Part shown: positions 22,993-33,412 of the stretch, piece after piece
How positions within the stretch are numbered: position 1 is the stretch's first letter
Layout: each line of letters opens with the position of its first letter
Source of the DNA: Ignavibacteria bacterium
GTDB lineage: Bacteria; Bacteroidota; Ignavibacteria; Ignavibacteriales; Ignavibacteriaceae
Assembly: GCA_030684555.1 (NCBI GenBank)
Contig: JAUXVN010000056.1
Coordinates: forward strand, 1-50,446
DNA: 50,446 nucleotides
Reading direction: 5' to 3'
Notes under the pieces: model-generated
Database searches by the model: none
What the model saw: the letters and a program-made list of their open reading frames with translations, nothing else
What the model was told of the DNA's origin: nothing
Made by a program: the position numbers and the translations under genes

Positions 22993-24456
22993 TTATTCTT
23001 GTAAAGTTTTCGAAACCATTTTTTTATTTAAAGCGAATAATACAATTATTGCAACACCCCACTGGAATAAAACTGTTCCAGCGTTTTCAAGATGGAAAGG
23101 GTTCCACCATTCTGCATCCCATGTTATAGATGAAACTAGCCACCAAATGATAAGCAAAATTGCTTGAACAGGAACTACTATTCCGATTAATACATTATAC
23201 CATTTACCGATTTTAATATCACTTCCGAAACCGTTAATCACTTCTGTTCTAAATTTGTCTACACCAAACCTAATAATCGAAAATGAAATAAATGCACCGC
23301 TTAAAATTAATCCAACTCCCCAAACCCAATCTTGATTAATTAATACATTCACATCAAATGCTGAAGGAAATCCGAAAATAATTCCAGCTCCACACACGAA
23401 GATAATTGCTTTTTTTCTTATCAAACCAAAGTCGATTAATGTTCTTGTAGCAAGTTCAACCATTGATAATAGTGATGAAACTGCAGCAAAAAATAGAGCT
23501 AAAAAAAACAGAGATGCAAAAATTGCATTTATTGAGTTTGAAGCAGACATTTTTGAAAAGAGTAAAGGAAGATAAATAAATGTTAAGCCTGTATTCGCCG
23601 GTCCCGATTTTGAAATTTCAATCATCGCCTCTGTTGATGACAAAGCAAAAACTGTCGAAAAGATTGTAATTCCTGCAATAAGAGAGATCGAGTTATTTCC
23701 GAATCCGATTAATGCAGCATTTATCGAAATATCTTCCTTTTTCTTCATATAAATTGCATAAGTCATTATTAATCCCCAGCCTGCACCGGTATCCCACGCA
23801 TTTTGTGTTAAAGCATTCAACCAGACTTTATAATCGAGCAGTGCAGATAAATCCGGAGTGAAAAAATATTTTAATCCTTCAACCGCATTGGGAAGTGTAA
23901 CTGCTCTAATAAGAAGTAACAACAAAATAGTTATAAGTGAAGGGACTAAAATTTTATTCACCTTCTCAATCCCTTTAGTTACCCCACGAAAAATTACTAT
24001 TCCGCATAATAGAATTGCGAGGAAATGAAAAAGAAATGGTAAAGCACTTGATGAAAAACTATTCCAATATTCAAGATGATTTCGTACCTGGAAAAGTTCA
24101 CCTGAAATTGCCGAATAAAAATATCTGAGGCACCAGCCCGTTACAACAGAATAGTAAAACATAATAGAAGTTGATACGAACACGATGAATGCTCCCATCC
24201 ATCCGAATTGTTTACCTGCAGTTTTTGAAATTGCACCGATTGGACCTAAACGGGTATGTTTACCAATTGCAAATTCAGCAATTATAAGAGGAATTGACCA
24301 AAGAAGTAAAAAGATAACCCAGGGAATAAGAAAAGAACCTCCACCGTTTTGTGCTACAACTCTGGAAAACCGCCAGATATTTCCTGTTCCGACGGCTATT
24401 CCTAAAGTTGCAATTATTAAAGCCCAACGTGAGGAGAAAAATTCTTCCTGTTTCAT
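22993..24456 (-). CDS. Sodium-dependent NSS (SNF) family amino-acid transporter
   Basis: 487 residues with about twelve membrane segments. The N-terminus has LIIATLGIAVGTGNIWRFSRVVAQNGGGSFLIPW, the sodium and substrate-binding TM1 signature of neurotransmitter:sodium symporters. Further segments are KHTRLGPIGAISKTAG and TQNAWDTGAGWGLIMTYAIYM (TM6). The small downstream MetS-like gene suggests a MetP-type methionine or alanine transporter, but the substrate cannot be read from sequence alone. Confidence 0.9.
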   Translation of the reverse strand: MKQEEFFSSRWALIIATLGIAVGTGNIWRFSRVVAQNGGGSFLIPWVIFLLLWSIPLIIAEFAIGKHTRLGPIGAISKTAGKQFGWMGAFIVFVSTSIMFYYSVVTGWCLRYFYSAISGELFQVRNHLEYWNSFSSSALPFLFHFLAILLCGIVIFRGVTKGIEKVNKILVPSLITILLLLLIRAVTLPNAVEGLKYFFTPDLSALLDYKVWLNALTQNAWDTGAGWGLIMTYAIYMKKKEDISINAALIGFGNNSISLIAGITIFSTVFALSSTEAMIEISKSGPANTGLTFIYLPLLFSKMSASNSINAIFASLFFLALFFAAVSSLLSMVELATRTLIDFGLIRKKAIIFVCGAGIIFGFPSAFDVNVLINQDWVWGVGLILSGAFISFSIIRFGVDKFRTEVINGFGSDIKIGKWYNVLIGIVVPVQAILLIIWWLVSSITWDAEWWNPFHLENAGTVLFQWGVAIIVLFALNKKMVSKTLQE

Positions 24457-24468
24457 TGGTTAGAAATA

Positions 24469-25071
24469 TTATTTCGCACGTTTTTCGATTGTAACTGTCT
24501 CCATAACAATATCAGCAACCGGTTTATCAAAAGGTTTAGTTGTTTGGACTTTACCGATAGTTTCAACTATTTCCATTCCGCCAATTACTTTTCCAAAAAT
24601 GGAATGTTTGCCGTCAAGCCAGGGTGTAGCAACTAATGTAATGAAAAATTGACTTCCGTTTGTATTTGGTCCGGCATTTGCCATTGATAAAAATCCAGCA
24701 CCTGTATGTTTTAATTCAGGGTGAAATTCATCTGCAAATTTACCTCCCCAGTAACTTTCACCACCGCGTCCGGTTCCTGTTGGATCTCCGCCTTGAATCA
24801 TAAATTTATCAATCACACGGTGAAATATTACTCCGTTATAATACCCTTTTTCAGTTAAACCTTTAAAGTTCTCGACTGTTTTGGGTACTTGTTTTTCAAA
24901 TAATTCAACTTCGATAGTTCCCATGTTAGTTTTGATTACAGCAACCAAAAGTGTATCTGACATAATTTTTTCTTCCTGTATATTTTGAGTTTGTTGTTGA
25001 TTGGATGAACTTGCTTCTTTACATCCGAATGTGAATCCGATTATCACAAAAAATAAAAAGAGTCTTCTCAT
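24469..25071 (-). CDS. Cyclophilin-type peptidyl-prolyl isomerase, lipoprotein
   Basis: 200 residues. The N-terminus [22 protein letters not shown] is a lipoprotein signal with lipidated Cys in TFGC, so the enzyme acts in the periplasm. The cyclophilin core is complete: [22 protein letters not shown], then [22 protein letters not shown] and [19 protein letters not shown]. It catalyses proline isomerisation during protein folding. It lies 12 bases upstream of the NSS transporter gene, in the same direction. Confidence 0.93.
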   Translation of the reverse strand: MRRLFLFFVIIGFTFGCKEASSSNQQQTQNIQEEKIMSDTLLVAVIKTNMGTIEVELFEKQVPKTVENFKGLTEKGYYNGVIFHRVIDKFMIQGGDPTGTGRGGESYWGGKFADEFHPELKHTGAGFLSMANAGPNTNGSQFFITLVATPWLDGKHSIFGKVIGGMEIVETIGKVQTTKPFDKPVADIVMETVTIEKRAK

Positions 25072-25086
25072 ACTTTTTCCTTTCTC

Positions 25087-25932
25087 TTATGGATTAATGA
25101 TATTTGAATATAAAAGTCCTAAGATTATCAAACCAAGACCGATTCGATAATAGATAAAAACAAATGTACTGTTTTTTCTTAAAAATTTTAACAGAAAGTC
25201 GATTGCAAAATAACCGCTAATTGCAGAAGCAACTGTGGCAACAATTAGATTAACAATTTCATCTCCGGATGAAATATTTCCAATTTCTTGATAAAGTTGT
25301 AACATACCGCTTGCAAATATTGCAGGGATACTTAAAAGAAATGAAAAACGTGCAGCAGTTTCACGATTTAACCCTATAAATAGTCCGCCTGTAATCGTAG
25401 TACCTGAACGTGATGAACCGGGTATGAGAGCTACTGCTTGTGCTAAGCCTATTAATAGTGAATCAAGGATTGTAATATCTTTCATTTCCTTTTTGAATTT
25501 CGCCGTTTTTTCTGCGATAGCGAGAATTATTGCTAATACAATAAGGCTTATCGAAATAACAAATAAGTTTTTTGTAAATGCCCCTTCGATAATATCTTTA
25601 AAGCCAAGGCCAATTACAACAACCGGTATGGTGCCTATAATAATTAACCAGCCAAGTTTAGAATTCAATTGTTGTTCTGAATATTTTTTTCTATTGAAAA
25701 TATTTTCGTTAAAGAAAGCGATTAGAATGTTAATAATGTCTTTCCAAAAGTAAATGAGAATGGCAACCAAAGTTCCTAATTGAATTATCGCAATAAATGC
25801 AGTCCATTGCTGATCATTTGAAATTAATCCCATGGACTTACCGGCAAGGGTTAAATGTCCGGTACTACTGATTGGTAAAAATTCTGTTAATCCTTGAACT
25901 ATTCCAAGAATAAGTGCTTCAAAAAATGACAA
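25087..25932 (-). CDS. uppP: Undecaprenyl-diphosphate phosphatase (UppP/BacA)
   Basis: 281 residues, membrane protein with about eight helices. Both catalytic signatures are present: GLTEFLPISSTGHLTLAG near residue 20 and LIPGSSRSGTTITGG near residue 170. The enzyme recycles undecaprenyl pyrophosphate for peptidoglycan and glycan synthesis and confers bacitracin resistance. It lies in a tight run of envelope genes (beta-barrel protein upstream, cyclophilin downstream). Confidence 0.95.
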   Translation of the reverse strand: MSFFEALILGIVQGLTEFLPISSTGHLTLAGKSMGLISNDQQWTAFIAIIQLGTLVAILIYFWKDIINILIAFFNENIFNRKKYSEQQLNSKLGWLIIIGTIPVVVIGLGFKDIIEGAFTKNLFVISISLIVLAIILAIAEKTAKFKKEMKDITILDSLLIGLAQAVALIPGSSRSGTTITGGLFIGLNRETAARFSFLLSIPAIFASGMLQLYQEIGNISSGDEIVNLIVATVASAISGYFAIDFLLKFLRKNSTFVFIYYRIGLGLIILGLLYSNIINP

Positions 25933-25941
25933 GTCAACTCC

Positions 25942-26583
25942 TTAAAATATTGCTGCGATTCCTAATTTAATGCCGGCAGAAAGAGAATTCATTTTTAATT
26001 CTTCTTTAGCTGCATTCATGATAATTGTTTGTCCGTTATTTTCCGGTTTTCCGATGAGATTATATCGTAAGTCAAACCCGATATATGCATAAAAATTTCC
26101 ACCGAGTGCAGTAGTTCCATCGGCTCTTAATACTACTCCAAAACCTGTAGTTTTATAATTAACAGCTTGAGATAACGGAGGTTTTGTTTCATCAACAGAG
26201 AGGAGACGGGGACCGACACCACCGCCAAATTTAAATTTATATCCTTCTCCTTTAATCAGATAATATCCCATTATAGAGGGAGAAGTTACACCATAATCAA
26301 AATTATATTTCCCGGTTATAAAAGCATAATTGAATGAACTCATCTCAAAAGCATATTCAATACCAATTTGATATTTCTCCATTTCGTAACCGGCTTCAAG
26401 TCCAAACTCAACTGCGCTACTAAATGAGTTCACCTCTTCACCTTGTGCATAATTTTCCTGCAAATAATCCCGAAGGAAGGGCGTATTCACCATGTTGATT
26501 CCCATACTGCCGCGAAAATCATATTGTGCATAAACCGGTATAAAACTAAGGATAAATAGGAGAGTCAGTATTTTATTTTTCAT
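25942..26583 (-). CDS. Outer-membrane beta-barrel protein
   Basis: 213 residues with signal peptide KNKILTLLFILSFIPVYAQ. Alternating amphipathic strands follow, for example FKFGGGVGPRLLSVDE and FYAYIGFDLRYNLIGKPEN, and it ends in AGIKLGIAAIF with a terminal Phe typical of barrel proteins. It likely forms an eight-stranded OmpA/OmpW-type barrel. The specific role is unknown. It is 9 bases upstream of uppP. Confidence 0.75.
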   Translation of the reverse strand: MKNKILTLLFILSFIPVYAQYDFRGSMGINMVNTPFLRDYLQENYAQGEEVNSFSSAVEFGLEAGYEMEKYQIGIEYAFEMSSFNYAFITGKYNFDYGVTSPSIMGYYLIKGEGYKFKFGGGVGPRLLSVDETKPPLSQAVNYKTTGFGVVLRADGTTALGGNFYAYIGFDLRYNLIGKPENNGQTIIMNAAKEELKMNSLSAGIKLGIAAIF

Positions 26584-26594
26584 GTTTATATCTT

Positions 26595-27650
26595 TTAATT
26601 TTCATCATTAAGTTCAAAGAGAGATCCCTTTTTTAATGTAGAATATTTTTTCCTAAATAAGAAAAAATATATTGTTGCACTTACTAAATGTGTTGCATAG
26701 GAAAGTGCATGTGTTAAAGCTGCATAAGCAATACTTATACCTTCTCCAAATGCAAACAAATTTACTAAAATTGATTTTGTAATTGTATGATAAGAGCCTA
26801 TTCCCCCGGGGGTTGGAATCATTATTCCGATAGCACTAATGCTCATTACAATCCACGCAGTTGATATAAGATTTTTACTATTGGATTCCATCCCTAAAAT
26901 ATAGAATCCGGTATATGAAGTAACCGCATATGTTAGCATGATTAAAACACTAATAAATAGTACAAGGATTGTATTTTTCGTCCCTTTTAAACTTGAAAAA
27001 CCGGTAATCAGTTTATCAAAAATTTCGGCAAGTTTTTTCGCCCATCTTTCGGAAATCAAGCCGGAGGCTAATACAATTCCCGTGTAAAACTTTTCTCTGA
27101 ACTTTATCGTAAGGAAGAGAGTAAATATTATGGTAAGAATTGCAAATAATCCAAAATAGATTGTCGGCTCTAACCATGAGAATTCATCATATAAATTGCC
27201 GCTATAAATCAACCCGCTTATAATCACTGATGCACCAAAAAAAACTATATCAATTACACGTTCAACTATAATAGTTCCAAAGATTGATGAACGCGAGATC
27301 CCCTCAATTTGTCCAACCGAAACAGCTTTGGAGACTTCTCCTAATCGGGGTATGACATTATTAACTCCGTAACCAATCAACAATGAACCAAATAAATGAT
27401 TAACACTGATATCTTTTTTTACGGAAGTTAAAATTATTCGCCAGCGTAGTGCCCTTAAAAAATGGGCGAAGAGGGTAAGTGTAATAAAAACGATTATCCA
27501 GAACAGTGAGATGTGGCTTAATGCTGAAAGGACTTCATCTGTGTTAACACCCCGAAACGCAAACCATAGAAAAACGACTGCCAAAAATATGGAGACGACA
27601 AAACTAATAATCTCTTTTATCGAGATCCTTTTGGGTTTATCGGAGGTCAA
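26595..27650 (-). CDS. Lysylphosphatidylglycerol-synthase-type transmembrane protein (UPF0104)
   Basis: About 351 residues from TTG 27650; a longer frame starts with TTG 27683 and would overlap lolA by 47 bases. TTG 27650 has GGAAGG upstream, overlaps lolA by 14 bases and is preferred. About eight membrane helices are visible. Family segments are FRGVNTDEVLSALSHISLFWI, FGSLLIGYGVNNVIPRLGEVSKAVSVGQIEGISRSSIFGTIIVERVID and PTPGGIGSYHTITKSIL. It belongs to the membrane part of LPG-synthase/flippase-like proteins and probably moves or modifies lipids. No synthase domain is attached. Confidence 0.85.
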   Translation of the reverse strand: MTSDKPKRISIKEIISFVVSIFLAVVFLWFAFRGVNTDEVLSALSHISLFWIIVFITLTLFAHFLRALRWRIILTSVKKDISVNHLFGSLLIGYGVNNVIPRLGEVSKAVSVGQIEGISRSSIFGTIIVERVIDIVFFGASVIISGLIYSGNLYDEFSWLEPTIYFGLFAILTIIFTLFLTIKFREKFYTGIVLASGLISERWAKKLAEIFDKLITGFSSLKGTKNTILVLFISVLIMLTYAVTSYTGFYILGMESNSKNLISTAWIVMSISAIGIMIPTPGGIGSYHTITKSILVNLFAFGEGISIAYAALTHALSYATHLVSATIYFFLFRKKYSTLKKGSLFELNDEN

Positions 27651-28224
27651 TAATCTTGCATCCTTCCGGTACAGAAAAAACAAATTTGTTAGCCGGGATT
27701 TTCTGATTCAATTTGTAATTCGTAAACTCAACTAATATTTGTGCGTTATTAGTGTCAACAATTAATATTTTTTTTATTAATGAATTATCATTTAACCATA
27801 TCTTCGCAGAAGTAAAGTTTAATGAACTATTATTTGGAATAAGATTAACAACTGCTTCATTCGCCTCATTACTTTCACTCACATTACATTTTGAAGGGTA
27901 ATCAAAAATTAATTTATCTAAAGAAAGGATTGTTTGATCGTCTTCGTTATAATCGCTTATAATTACTTTATTATCACGTTGATTATAATTCCATGAAGTA
28001 ATTCCGTCAGTAAGAATTACCATATTTTTTATTTCCATCCTAAAACGTTTATCTTTTTTATAAAAGATTTTCCCGCTTAATCCAGATTTAGCATTTGTTG
28101 ATTGTTTAAAATCCGCCGAGAAATCCTCAAGAGATTTAAACTTACTTTGAAGTTCCACAAGTTTGGTTGATTGACCAAAGTTTAATGCGGTTATAAAGAT
28201 TACTAATAAGACTAATATTTTCAT
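27637..28224 (-). CDS. lolA: LolA-like outer-membrane lipoprotein carrier
   Basis: About 195 residues from ATG 28224, with signal peptide MKILVLLVIFITALNFGQS. Conserved LolA blocks are LVELQSKFKSLEDFSADFKQ, SGKIFYKKDKRFRMEIK, LTDGITSWNYNQRDNKVIISDY and WLNDNSLIKKILIVD...ILVEFTNYKLNQKIPANKFVFSVPEG. It is a periplasmic carrier of lipoproteins from LolCDE to the outer membrane. ftsK is directly upstream, a neighbourhood also seen in many other bacteria. Confidence 0.88.
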   Translation of the reverse strand: MKILVLLVIFITALNFGQSTKLVELQSKFKSLEDFSADFKQSTNAKSGLSGKIFYKKDKRFRMEIKNMVILTDGITSWNYNQRDNKVIISDYNEDDQTILSLDKLIFDYPSKCNVSESNEANEAVVNLIPNNSSLNFTSAKIWLNDNSLIKKILIVDTNNAQILVEFTNYKLNQKIPANKFVFSVPEGCKIIDLR

Positions 28225-28258
28225 AATTAAATTCAATTTCTTTTAAAGTTTAGACGTA

Positions 28259-30817
28259 TCAAATATTACGAAGTATCGTTTCGAGTTGCTCTTCATTCTC
28301 AACCATCACTTCACGAGCTTTACTTCCATCATTTGGGCCAACAATACCGGCTTCTTCAAGTTGGTCTACAATTCTCGCTGCGCGCGAGTAACCTAATTTT
28401 AATCTGCGCTGTAACAATGAAACCGAACCTTGTTGATATTTAACGATAACCCTGGCAGCATCTTCAAATAGTGGATCAAGATCCTCAAGGAATTTCGCTC
28501 CTGCATCTTTTTTCTTATCATAAAGTGATGGAAGGTAATATGGTTTTGAATAACCTTCCTGCTTCTGAATATATTGTGTAATTCTTTCAACTTCATCTGT
28601 TGTAATGAAAGCATTTTGAATTCTTATCGGCTTTGGAGTTCCGGTCGGAAGATATAACATATCCCCTCTTCCGAGTAACTGCTCGGCTCCGTTCATATCG
28701 AGAATTGTGCGCGAATCAATTTTAGTCGCAACTTGATAAGCTATTCTTGCACTAAAGTTAGCTTTAATTACACCTGTTATAACATTGACCGATGGACGTT
28801 GAGTAGCAACAACTAAATGAATTCCGACAGCTCGTGCAAGTTGGGCTAAACGGGCAATCGGTTCTTCGACTTCTTTACCGGCAGTTATCATTAAATCTGC
28901 CAACTCATCAATAATAACAACAATGTACGGAAGAAAATGGTGTTTTATTCTTTCATCATCTTTAGGTTTACGTGATGGATCGGACACTTTCTGATTATAA
29001 TCAACAATATTACGAACACCGGCTTTTGCAAGTCTATCGTAACGCTGTTCCATTTCATATTCAACCGACTTCAAAAGAAGAATTGCATTTTGAGGAACTG
29101 TTACTATCTCTTCATCCAAATCAGGAGAAACTGCAAGATAATGTCTTCTTAAAGATTTGTAAAACGAAAGTTCAATCTTTTTAGGATCAATGATTGCAAG
29201 TTTTACTTCAGAAGGATGTTTTGCATAAAGCAGACTTGTTATAATCATATTAATACCGACACTTTTTCCTGACCCCGTTGATCCGGCAATTAACATGTGT
29301 GGCATCTTTGCTAAATCGGTAAGATAAACATCACCGGCTATTGTTTTTCCGAAAGCCAATGGCAGTTCAAATTTTGATGCGGAAACTGTTCCCAATACTG
29401 ATTTTGCAACAACCAATGAAGCATTCAAATTTGGAATTTCTACACCGATTGCACTTTTGCCCGGAATTGGTGCGATTATTCTTATCCCTCGCGCAGCTAA
29501 TGCAAGTGCAATATCATTTTCGAGACTAACAATTTTGCTAATCTTTACTCCAGGCGCAGGTTTGATTTCATATAAAGTAACAACCGGTCCAGGTGTAACT
29601 GAAATATCTTCAATTTCGATATCAAAAAGTGCAAGTTTTTCTTTTAATAATTCAGCATTTCGTTTTAATTCATCTTCGGCGACTTTAAAATCTTCTTGTG
29701 GAATTGGATCAAGGATTTCAAGTGTCAATCGATTGTACTTTATTTTTTCATCCCACGGATCAGGTTTCTCAGCTTCTTTCTCACGTATTTCAATTACGTC
29801 TTCAATTGTGTCGGCTTTTGGTACAACTCCACCAGGCTGCTCCGGTGGAAACTCTTCAACTTGAACTTTAGCCTTCTCCCCTTTTTTCTTCTGAACTTTT
29901 TCATCACTCACTTTAACATTTTTTAACTCATCGGGTATTGCCGAATTCTTCTCGTTTTCCTGAAGCTCATTTTTTCGAAGAATTCTAATTGTAGTATCTT
30001 TTTTATCTTCCGGTAAAACTGATTCATCTTGAACATTCGGAGGATCTTTCTTTTTATTTTTTTCTCGTAGAGATTTTATTTTATCAAGATTATCTTCACT
30101 CTTTTCATCTTTTTCTGTCTCTGCTTCAGTTTCTTCATTACCATTAAGTTTATCTTGTGCATATTCAACTGATGAAGAAAAAAGTGATTTCAACAAGTGA
30201 AAAAACTTTTCAATTTTTATATCAAAAGCGATTACCAATGATATTATCATTAGTGTAATTATCAGAAGAAGACTTCCAATGCTGCCGAGCAGCATACCGA
30301 GCGAGCTTCCTATATATTCACCAACAGCTCCTGATAATTCATACCGATCGAAAAGAATTCCAAGTTTCATTCTTAAAACACCAAAGAATCCCGCTGATAA
30401 TATTCCCCAAAATAGCAGAAAATTTGTTACGTTTAATTTAGTTTTAAAACTAATTGGACGGAAAAATGAGACTCCAAACAGAATCGTTATTAACGGAAAA
30501 ACGAATGAGAAATATCCAATCAGCGATTTCATTAAATATTTTGAAATAAAAACACCGAATATTCCTATCCAATTATTGATTGACTGTTTTTCATGACCAT
30601 TAAAAATAAAGCCGAGAGTTTCTTTAAGTGAATAATCTATTGTAAGATTTTCATCTTTACGAGAATATGTTAATAGACTAAGAAAAATTACTAAAGAAAA
30701 AACAATAAGAAAAAGTCCCCAGATTTTTTTCTTTTTATCTGAGGACAGGGTGAAAAGGGTCGAATCATTTTCCGGCTTCGATGCCTTCTTGACTGCCGGT
30801 TTTATTTTTTTTGCCAT
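28259..30817 (-). CDS. ftsK: DNA translocase FtsK/SpoIIIE
   Basis: 852 residues. Four to five membrane segments occupy the first ~200 residues, followed by a charged low-complexity linker rich in E and K (about 215-350). The motor has AGSTGSGKSVGINMI (Walker A) and VVIIDELADLMIT (Walker B). The C-terminal gamma winged-helix reads VSLLQRRLKLGYSRAARIVDQLEEAGIVGP, which recognises orienting sequences. It pumps chromosomal DNA through the septum and activates XerCD at dif. Length is typical. It precedes lolA on the same strand. Confidence 0.96.
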   Translation of the reverse strand: MAKKIKPAVKKASKPENDSTLFTLSSDKKKKIWGLFLIVFSLVIFLSLLTYSRKDENLTIDYSLKETLGFIFNGHEKQSINNWIGIFGVFISKYLMKSLIGYFSFVFPLITILFGVSFFRPISFKTKLNVTNFLLFWGILSAGFFGVLRMKLGILFDRYELSGAVGEYIGSSLGMLLGSIGSLLLIITLMIISLVIAFDIKIEKFFHLLKSLFSSSVEYAQDKLNGNEETEAETEKDEKSEDNLDKIKSLREKNKKKDPPNVQDESVLPEDKKDTTIRILRKNELQENEKNSAIPDELKNVKVSDEKVQKKKGEKAKVQVEEFPPEQPGGVVPKADTIEDVIEIREKEAEKPDPWDEKIKYNRLTLEILDPIPQEDFKVAEDELKRNAELLKEKLALFDIEIEDISVTPGPVVTLYEIKPAPGVKISKIVSLENDIALALAARGIRIIAPIPGKSAIGVEIPNLNASLVVAKSVLGTVSASKFELPLAFGKTIAGDVYLTDLAKMPHMLIAGSTGSGKSVGINMIITSLLYAKHPSEVKLAIIDPKKIELSFYKSLRRHYLAVSPDLDEEIVTVPQNAILLLKSVEYEMEQRYDRLAKAGVRNIVDYNQKVSDPSRKPKDDERIKHHFLPYIVVIIDELADLMITAGKEVEEPIARLAQLARAVGIHLVVATQRPSVNVITGVIKANFSARIAYQVATKIDSRTILDMNGAEQLLGRGDMLYLPTGTPKPIRIQNAFITTDEVERITQYIQKQEGYSKPYYLPSLYDKKKDAGAKFLEDLDPLFEDAARVIVKYQQGSVSLLQRRLKLGYSRAARIVDQLEEAGIVGPNDGSKAREVMVENEEQLETILRNI

Positions 30818-30826
30818 ATTATAAGA

Positions 30827-31585
30827 TTATGTTTCTGAAGTAGGAACAGCCTCCGTTTTAGGATGCTGTAAAATTTTGATCACATTGGCGGAAAAAATCG
30901 GGATTATTGGAATTGTATTTAATTTACTGCAATATTTTATATCTTCCTCAAATCCATTTTCGATTAGTATTTTACCATGTTCAGATTCTGTCATCATCTT
31001 TTTTAAATTTTTCCCAAGTGATTTAGCCAATGTTAATGCGGCTAATGATGAGTCGGTTAGTTCTACATCAGTGGCTAATGATGATAATTCAGTTACTAAC
31101 TTACCTGCACAAATTGTATCTTCTAAGCTAAAAACACCATTTCTACCGGAACACAGTATTTCAACATTATTATTTAATTCAACTAAATAGTGTGCAACCG
31201 CTGATAAATTCTGAAATGAACAAATGATTGAATTCTCAGAAAATTTTGACTTAACAATCGCACGGGAACCATTGGATGTATAAAGAATTATTGATTTACC
31301 CGAGATTGTTTCGGGAATATATTCAAGAGGTGAATTACCTAAATTGAAACCGTCAATCATTTTTGTGTTTCTTTCACCACCGAGAAGAGTTTGTCCGCCA
31401 AACATACTTCCCGAAGCTTTCATTGCAAATTCAACCGAGCTGACAGGAACAATTTCCTTTGCCCCGTTAGCAAGAGCTGTAATAATTGTTGTTGATGCAC
31501 GAAGAACATCTATAATCACGGTTGTTTTTCCGGTGAAATAAAGTTCATCAACATTAGGAGGCGATATGATTACATTGATCTTCAT
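30827..31585 (-). CDS. comB: 2-phosphosulfolactate phosphatase family (ComB)
   Basis: 252 residues. Family blocks are TTVIIDVLRASTTIITALANGAKEIVPV, GGERNTKMIDGFNLGNSPLEYIPETISGKSIILYTSNGSRAI, and VEILCSGRNGVFSLEDTICAGKLV. In methanogens ComB makes sulfolactate for coenzyme M; in bacteria the homologues often stand alone with uncertain substrate. Here no other ComA/C/D gene is near, so the physiological role is open. It lies 9 bases upstream of ftsK. Confidence 0.9.
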   Translation of the reverse strand: MKINVIISPPNVDELYFTGKTTVIIDVLRASTTIITALANGAKEIVPVSSVEFAMKASGSMFGGQTLLGGERNTKMIDGFNLGNSPLEYIPETISGKSIILYTSNGSRAIVKSKFSENSIICSFQNLSAVAHYLVELNNNVEILCSGRNGVFSLEDTICAGKLVTELSSLATDVELTDSSLAALTLAKSLGKNLKKMMTESEHGKILIENGFEEDIKYCSKLNTIPIIPIFSANVIKILQHPKTEAVPTSET

Positions 31586-31631
31586 TTAATAATCTTTTAC
31601 AGAATTTATTTTAGTGTAATTTATTCAAAAA

Positions 31632-32717
31632 CTATCTGGTTAAAAATGGTAATCTTACAACAGTTGAAGGAACTTCTTTCCCTCTTATTAAAAGATTGAT
31701 TACACTTTTTTCAACCGCATATTCTGTTTCAACATATGCAAGAGCAATTCCTTTTTCAAGTATAGGGCTGACTGTACCGCTTGTTACAACGCCTACTTTT
31801 TTCCCATTGGCAACAACCTCATAACCGTGCCGCGGGAATGCTTTATCATCAATCAGTAAAGGAATTAATTTTCTTTTTAATCCTTCTTCCTTAACTTTTA
31901 GAATAGACTCTTTACCGATAAAACTTTTCTTCGATAGTTTTGTTATCCAACCAAGACCAGCTTCTAAAGGATTTGTGGTTTGATCAATATCATTTCCGTA
32001 TAAACAAAAACCCATTTCTAATCTTAGTGAATCACGTGCACCAAGACCAACCGGTTGGATGTTAAATTCTTTTCCGGCTTCAAAGAGAGCGTCCCAAACT
32101 TGTTTAGCAGCGGCTTCATCTCCTTTGAAATAGAGTTCGTACCCGAGTTCGCCGGTATAACCTGTACGTGATAAAATCATATCAACTCCGGCAACTTTTG
32201 CCTTCATAAAATGATAATATTCCAGATTAACATCTTGATCTGTAATTTTTTGAATAACATTTTTTGAATCGGGACCTTGAACAGCAAGTAATGAATACTC
32301 ATCACTTTCGTTGACAATTTCAACTCCGAATGAATTATTAACATTCATCCAGCTAAAATCTTTTTCCAGGTTTGATGCGTTTACAACCAGCATATATTCT
32401 TCATTAGAAACACAATAGACGAGTAAATCATCAACAATACCGCCATCGGGATAACACATTGCAGAGTATTGAACGCGTCCCGGAGTCAATTTTGAAGCAT
32501 CATTCGTAGTTATTTCTTGCACAAAATCTAATGCCTTCTCTCCACGGATAAAAACTTCGCCCATGTGACTGACATCGAATACACCAACTGCATTTCGTAC
32601 TGCTTTGTGTTCTGCAATTATTGAAGAATACTGAATCGGCATTTCATAGCCGGCAAATTCTACAATTTTTGCGTTATAACTTTTATGAATTTCATAAAAC
32701 GCCGTTTTCTTTGACAC
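31632..32717 (-). CDS. gcvT: Aminomethyltransferase GcvT (glycine cleavage T protein)
   Basis: 361 residues. It starts KKTAFYEIHKSYNAKIVEFAGYEMPIQYSSIIAEHKAVRNAVGVFDVSHMGEV, the folate-binding T-protein N-terminus. The conserved catalytic Asp lies within SRTGYTGELGYELYF and GLGARDSLRLEMGFCLYGNDI, and the C-terminus has GVVTSGTVSPILEKGIALAYV. It transfers the aminomethyl carbon to tetrahydrofolate. No other gcv genes are in the window. It is flanked by fsa and comB. Confidence 0.95.
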   Translation of the reverse strand: MSKKTAFYEIHKSYNAKIVEFAGYEMPIQYSSIIAEHKAVRNAVGVFDVSHMGEVFIRGEKALDFVQEITTNDASKLTPGRVQYSAMCYPDGGIVDDLLVYCVSNEEYMLVVNASNLEKDFSWMNVNNSFGVEIVNESDEYSLLAVQGPDSKNVIQKITDQDVNLEYYHFMKAKVAGVDMILSRTGYTGELGYELYFKGDEAAAKQVWDALFEAGKEFNIQPVGLGARDSLRLEMGFCLYGNDIDQTTNPLEAGLGWITKLSKKSFIGKESILKVKEEGLKRKLIPLLIDDKAFPRHGYEVVANGKKVGVVTSGTVSPILEKGIALAYVETEYAVEKSVINLLIRGKEVPSTVVRLPFLTR

Positions 32718-32743
32718 GATTTGTTCCGTATAATATTTATAAT

Positions 32744-33388
32744 TTATTTTTTTGATTTATCCCAATCACTCAAAAACTTTTTCAAACCTAAATCGGTTAA
32801 AGGATGATCAAATAGTTTGTCAATAACACTGTACGGTATTGTACAAACATCGGCACCGATTAATGCAGCTTCAACAAAATGAAGCGGATGACGGACGCTC
32901 GCAACAAGTACTTGAGTTTGATAGTCATAATTTTTATAAATGGTAACTATTTGATTTATCAATTCCATTCCATTTGTACTAATGTCATCCAATCTCCCGA
33001 CAAATGGACTAACATATGTTGCACCTGCTTTTGCTGCTAATACAGCTTGTGAAGCTGAAAAGCATAAAGTTACATTAGTCTTAATCCCTTCATCAGAAAA
33101 AACTTTTACAGCTTTCAATCCTTCACGAATCAGAGGAACTTTAACCACAATATTTTCATGAATTGCCGAGAGCAATCTTCCTTCTTTAATTATTCCGTCA
33201 TAATCTGTTGAGATAACTTCTGCACTTACAGGTCCATCAACAATTGCAAGAATTTCATCAAGCAGTTTGCGGAAATCTTTTCCTTCTTTCGAAACTAATG
33301 AAGGATTTGTAGTTACACCATCAACTAAACCAAGGGCGGCGGCTTCTTTAATTTCATTTATATTTGCTGTGTCTATAAATATTTTCAT
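32744..33388 (-). CDS. fsa: Fructose-6-phosphate aldolase / small transaldolase
   Basis: 214 residues, the length of the FSA/TalC subfamily. [36 protein letters not shown] is the family start. NIVVKVPL supplies the Schiff-base Lys. [32 protein letters not shown] and [49 protein letters not shown] complete the barrel. Transaldolase and F6P aldolase activities cannot be separated by eye. It carries out sugar-phosphate carbon exchange. Confidence 0.92.
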   Translation of the reverse strand: MKIFIDTANINEIKEAAALGLVDGVTTNPSLVSKEGKDFRKLLDEILAIVDGPVSAEVISTDYDGIIKEGRLLSAIHENIVVKVPLIREGLKAVKVFSDEGIKTNVTLCFSASQAVLAAKAGATYVSPFVGRLDDISTNGMELINQIVTIYKNYDYQTQVLVASVRHPLHFVEAALIGADVCTIPYSVIDKLFDHPLTDLGLKKFLSDWDKSKK

Positions 33389-33412
33389 ACAAACTCCGAC
33401 TTTAAATAATTG